Assembly (NCBI GenBank): GCA_025869435.1
Contig: JAOZVS010000125.1
Coordinates: 1 to 48,381 of the forward strand
DNA from: Zavarzinia sp.
GTDB lineage: Bacteria; Pseudomonadota; Alphaproteobacteria; Zavarziniales; Zavarziniaceae
Length of the DNA: 48,381 nucleotides
Direction: 5' to 3'
A program made the translations under genes and the position numbers. Of the stretch, positions 46,701 to 48,381 are shown piece after piece. The notes beneath the pieces are model-generated. The model was not told the DNA's origin, did no database searches, and saw only the letters and a list, made by a program, of their open reading frames with translations. Numbering within the stretch: position 1 is the first letter of the stretch; each line of letters begins with the position of its first letter.

Positions 46701-47411
46701 TTAACATTCTAACATGTCATTAATTAATTCATGAATCGCATTAACTGTATTTGTAAAGGCTTCGTCCTGATCCCCCCACGAAACAACTGCTTTTGCGTCC
46801 TTGGGCAAAGATGAAAGGCCACCGAAAGGAGAGTGTTTCCAGAGGCAATTTCTCAAAATTATTGGGATAACTCTAGATTTTCCAGAGTTATGATTTTCTA
46901 TTGCCCTTTCCAACTCAATATTATTGCAATATTCCGAATTTATAAAATCAACAGAAACTAGAAGAAGCACAATATCGGCGTTATCAATTTCTTTCGAAAT
47001 AACAGGATCAATCTTCTCCCCAGGCTTTATCTTGAGATCACTCCAAATTTCAATTAAATTTATTCTCTCTAAAGGTTTCAGATGTTGCAATAATTTATTC
47101 TTTAAAATCTCATCAACATGGGAGTACGAAATAAATATTTTGAACAATTTCTTGCTTACGCGTATATTCGAATAATTCACAAATTTTGTTTTTCCACCCT
47201 GCCCAGGAGCAGCTTTAACAATACCCTTTTTAATTAATGAATTTCTTATTTTATCGAAATTATCATCCATCCACCCAAGCCGCTCCCTAAGAACCTTGTT
47301 CATTATCGCGATATCTTTACCATCGCATTGACGATTTAATTCATCAACAAACCGCTGCTCAAATGTCTTTCCTTTTCTTTTGTTGCCAATCTGATCAATT
47401 TTATCTTTCAT
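46701..47411 (-). CDS. TIR-domain protein with putative N-terminal winged helix
   Basis: A 236-residue protein in strongly AT-rich DNA, unlike anything else in the window. Residues 89-236 form a TIR domain. Box 1 is KLFKIFISYSHVDE, then IWSDLKIKPGEKIDPVISKE, ADIVLLLVSVDFINSEYC, the probable catalytic Glu166 (CNNIELERA, as in NAD-cleaving TIR proteins), and RVIPIILRNCLWKHSPFGGL. Residues about 35-80 look like a winged helix: LRERLGWMDDNFDKIRNSL for the helices and GIVKAAPGQGGKTKF for the wing. ATG at 47411 has AAAGG upstream; gene and flanks suggest a single-gene unit. It is likely an NAD-degrading or signal-making defence effector. The inducer is unknown, and no partner gene (Argonaute, SAVED, STING, ATPase) is near. 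Confidence 0.85.
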   Translation of the reverse strand: MKDKIDQIGNKRKGKTFEQRFVDELNRQCDGKDIAIMNKVLRERLGWMDDNFDKIRNSLIKKGIVKAAPGQGGKTKFVNYSNIRVSKKLFKIFISYSHVDEILKNKLLQHLKPLERINLIEIWSDLKIKPGEKIDPVISKEIDNADIVLLLVSVDFINSEYCNNIELERAIENHNSGKSRVIPIILRNCLWKHSPFGGLSSLPKDAKAVVSWGDQDEAFTNTVNAIHELINDMLEC

Positions 47412-47563
47412 TTTTTAAAACCTTTCAATCTATGGTTTATCATAAAAGACTGAACCATCATATTAACATCATGAATTCTAACAATACGATTAAAAACTGT
47501 ATCAATCGATTTATCGGGCGATTTTTTTACCCGCGCACGGAATCCGCCGCCTCACATTCCCCC

Positions 47564-48241
47564 TCAATCCCGCCTCCCCTTCGGCCCCGGTTTCTGCCGC
47601 TTCAACACCCGCCCCGTCACAGCCTCCAACCGCTCGAGGAAGGCGTCATCGCCTCGGGGGCGGCCGGTGCGAAGGCTCCCCTCGATGGCCTCGACCTCGT
47701 CTTCCGGCAGGTCACCGGCTTCGAGCCGCCGGCGTGGCAGCGCGCGCCCCTTGCGGTGGGGGCCGGCGCGGGTGGCGAGGTCGGTGAAGCCGTCCGCCTT
47801 GCCCGTCACATGCGCCCTGGCGCTCGACCATGGCCAGTCCTCGGCCTTGGCCGCGAGGCCCGCCGCCACCGGGCTGTTCTCGACATAGCGGATGGCCGCC
47901 ATCAGATGGGCGTCGTCCATCGGGTAGCTGGCGAAACGCCCCTGCCACAGATAGCCGGTCCAGCCCTGCCCCTCGTTCACCTTGCGGGAGTAGCGGCGAT
48001 GGGCCTCGGCGAGGGCCGCGCGCAACCCGTCCGCGTCGGGCGGCGTCAGGATCAGATGGACCTCTGTCGGCATCAGGCACCAGGCAAGGCAGCTTACCCC
48101 CGCCGCCCGGCAGGAGGCCGCGACCAGATCGCGGTAGAGGATATAATCCGCCTCGGAAAAGAACACGGGCTGGCGGCGGTTACCGCGCTGGGTGACGTGG
48201 TGGGGCACGCCGGGGATCACCACTCGGGGAAGTCTGGCCAT
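47564..48241 (-). CDS. REP-associated tyrosine transposase (RAYT), IS200-like
   Basis: A 225-residue Y1 transposase-like protein of the RAYT family. The opening LPRVVIPGVPHHVTQRGNRRQPVFF is diagnostic. The core has GWTGYLWQGRFASYPMDDAHL and AAIRYVENSPVAAGLAAKAEDWPWSSARAH; a tyrosine in AIRYVENSP is the likely nucleophile. The metal-binding motif, normally MPNHVHLI, reads MPTEVHLI, so the first His of HUH is Glu. Such enzymes cut and join single-stranded REP hairpins; REP-like doublets occur at 8687 and 43522. The C-terminal 60 residues are charged and Arg/Lys-rich. ATG at 48241 gives the standard start. Whether it is still active is open given the Glu change. Confidence 0.9.
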   Translation of the reverse strand: MARLPRVVIPGVPHHVTQRGNRRQPVFFSEADYILYRDLVAASCRAAGVSCLAWCLMPTEVHLILTPPDADGLRAALAEAHRRYSRKVNEGQGWTGYLWQGRFASYPMDDAHLMAAIRYVENSPVAAGLAAKAEDWPWSSARAHVTGKADGFTDLATRAGPHRKGRALPRRRLEAGDLPEDEVEAIEGSLRTGRPRGDDAFLERLEAVTGRVLKRQKPGPKGRRD

Positions 48242-48280
48242 GACGCCACTTTGCACCACCGCCCCGCCCGCCGCAAATCG

Positions 48281-48291
48281 GTATCGTGTCC
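48281..48291 (-). repeat. Right 11-bp inverted repeat flanking the TIR/RAYT segment
   Basis: GTATCGTGTCC is the exact reverse complement of 46582-46592 and lies 40 bp upstream of the RAYT start. It may equally be part of the RAYT promoter region. Confidence 0.4.
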
Positions 48292-48304
48292 CTATATCGA
48301 GTAC

Positions 48305-48342
48305 AATAAAAAGGCCGGAATAGATGAACCTCTTCCGGCCTT
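48305..48342 (-). terminator. Intrinsic terminator of a leftward gene beyond the right edge
   Basis: AAGGCCGGAA (48311-48320) pairs with TTCCGGCCTT (48333-48342) in a perfect 10-bp stem. On the minus strand the stem is followed by TTTTATT (48310-48304), a classical intrinsic terminator. It must end a gene transcribed from outside the window. Confidence 0.8.
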
Positions 48343-48381
48343 CTGCCGGCCGTACGTCCCAGGGATGGGGGGCTTGGGGGT

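Overview
The window is high-GC bacterial DNA with densely packed genes, short or overlapping junctions, frequent GTG/TTG starts and a typical class A RNase P RNA. The gene content (NAD-type isocitrate dehydrogenase, a pyrB/inactive-dihydroorotase/plsY operon, ArgJ, SecA with a C-terminal zinc knuckle, DUF3830, 7TMR-DISM diguanylate cyclase) points to a free-living alphaproteobacterium, perhaps Rhodospirillales-like. The genus cannot be fixed from sequence reading alone. Nearly all of it looks like core chromosome; one AT-rich patch near 46.6-47.55 kb stands out as acquired DNA.

Layout. 1-8.6 kb: RNase P RNA (3' end cut off by the window edge), an AmpD-like amidase and EamA exporter, a glutamine amidotransferase, isocitrate dehydrogenase, a UbiD decarboxylase with an AraC regulator and a divergent Fsr-type MFS exporter, an OsmC-like protein and MutT. 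8.6-11.6 kb: an AbrB/PIN toxin-antitoxin pair preceded by a palindrome and a REP-like repeat, then ArgJ and a parvulin. 11.7-19.7 kb: a complete high-affinity potassium system, reading leftward as a 26-codon unnamed small membrane ORF, kdpF, kdpA, kdpB, kdpC, kdpD, kdpE. 19.8-25.5 kb: ruvX, a lipoprotein, pyrB, a dihydroorotase-like subunit lacking catalytic residues, plsY, a tetR-SMR exporter pair and a secreted Cys-rich protein.

25.5-38.1 kb: secA, a lipoprotein alpha/beta hydrolase, a lipoprotein with a Lys/Pro/Ala tail, tRNA-Val(CAC), gph, the amino-sugar pair glmU-glmS, a membrane diguanylate cyclase and cyclopropane fatty acid synthase. 38.1-46.2 kb: a second PIN toxin-antitoxin pair, DUF3830, GNAT, a small secreted protein, gabD, gor, a second copy of the REP-like repeat, an MFS exporter, and an SDR/HxlR divergent pair sharing an operator-like palindrome.

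46.2-48.4 kb is the accessory end. It holds an AT-rich gene for a TIR-domain protein with a putative N-terminal winged helix, then a REP-associated tyrosine transposase (RAYT) whose HUH motif reads Glu-Val-His. Both lie between 11-bp perfect inverted repeats. A strong terminator at the right edge belongs to a leftward gene outside the window. The TIR gene is the best candidate for an undescribed defence-type effector. The RAYT and the two covarying REP-like doublets at 8.7 and 43.5 kb form a second linked story.
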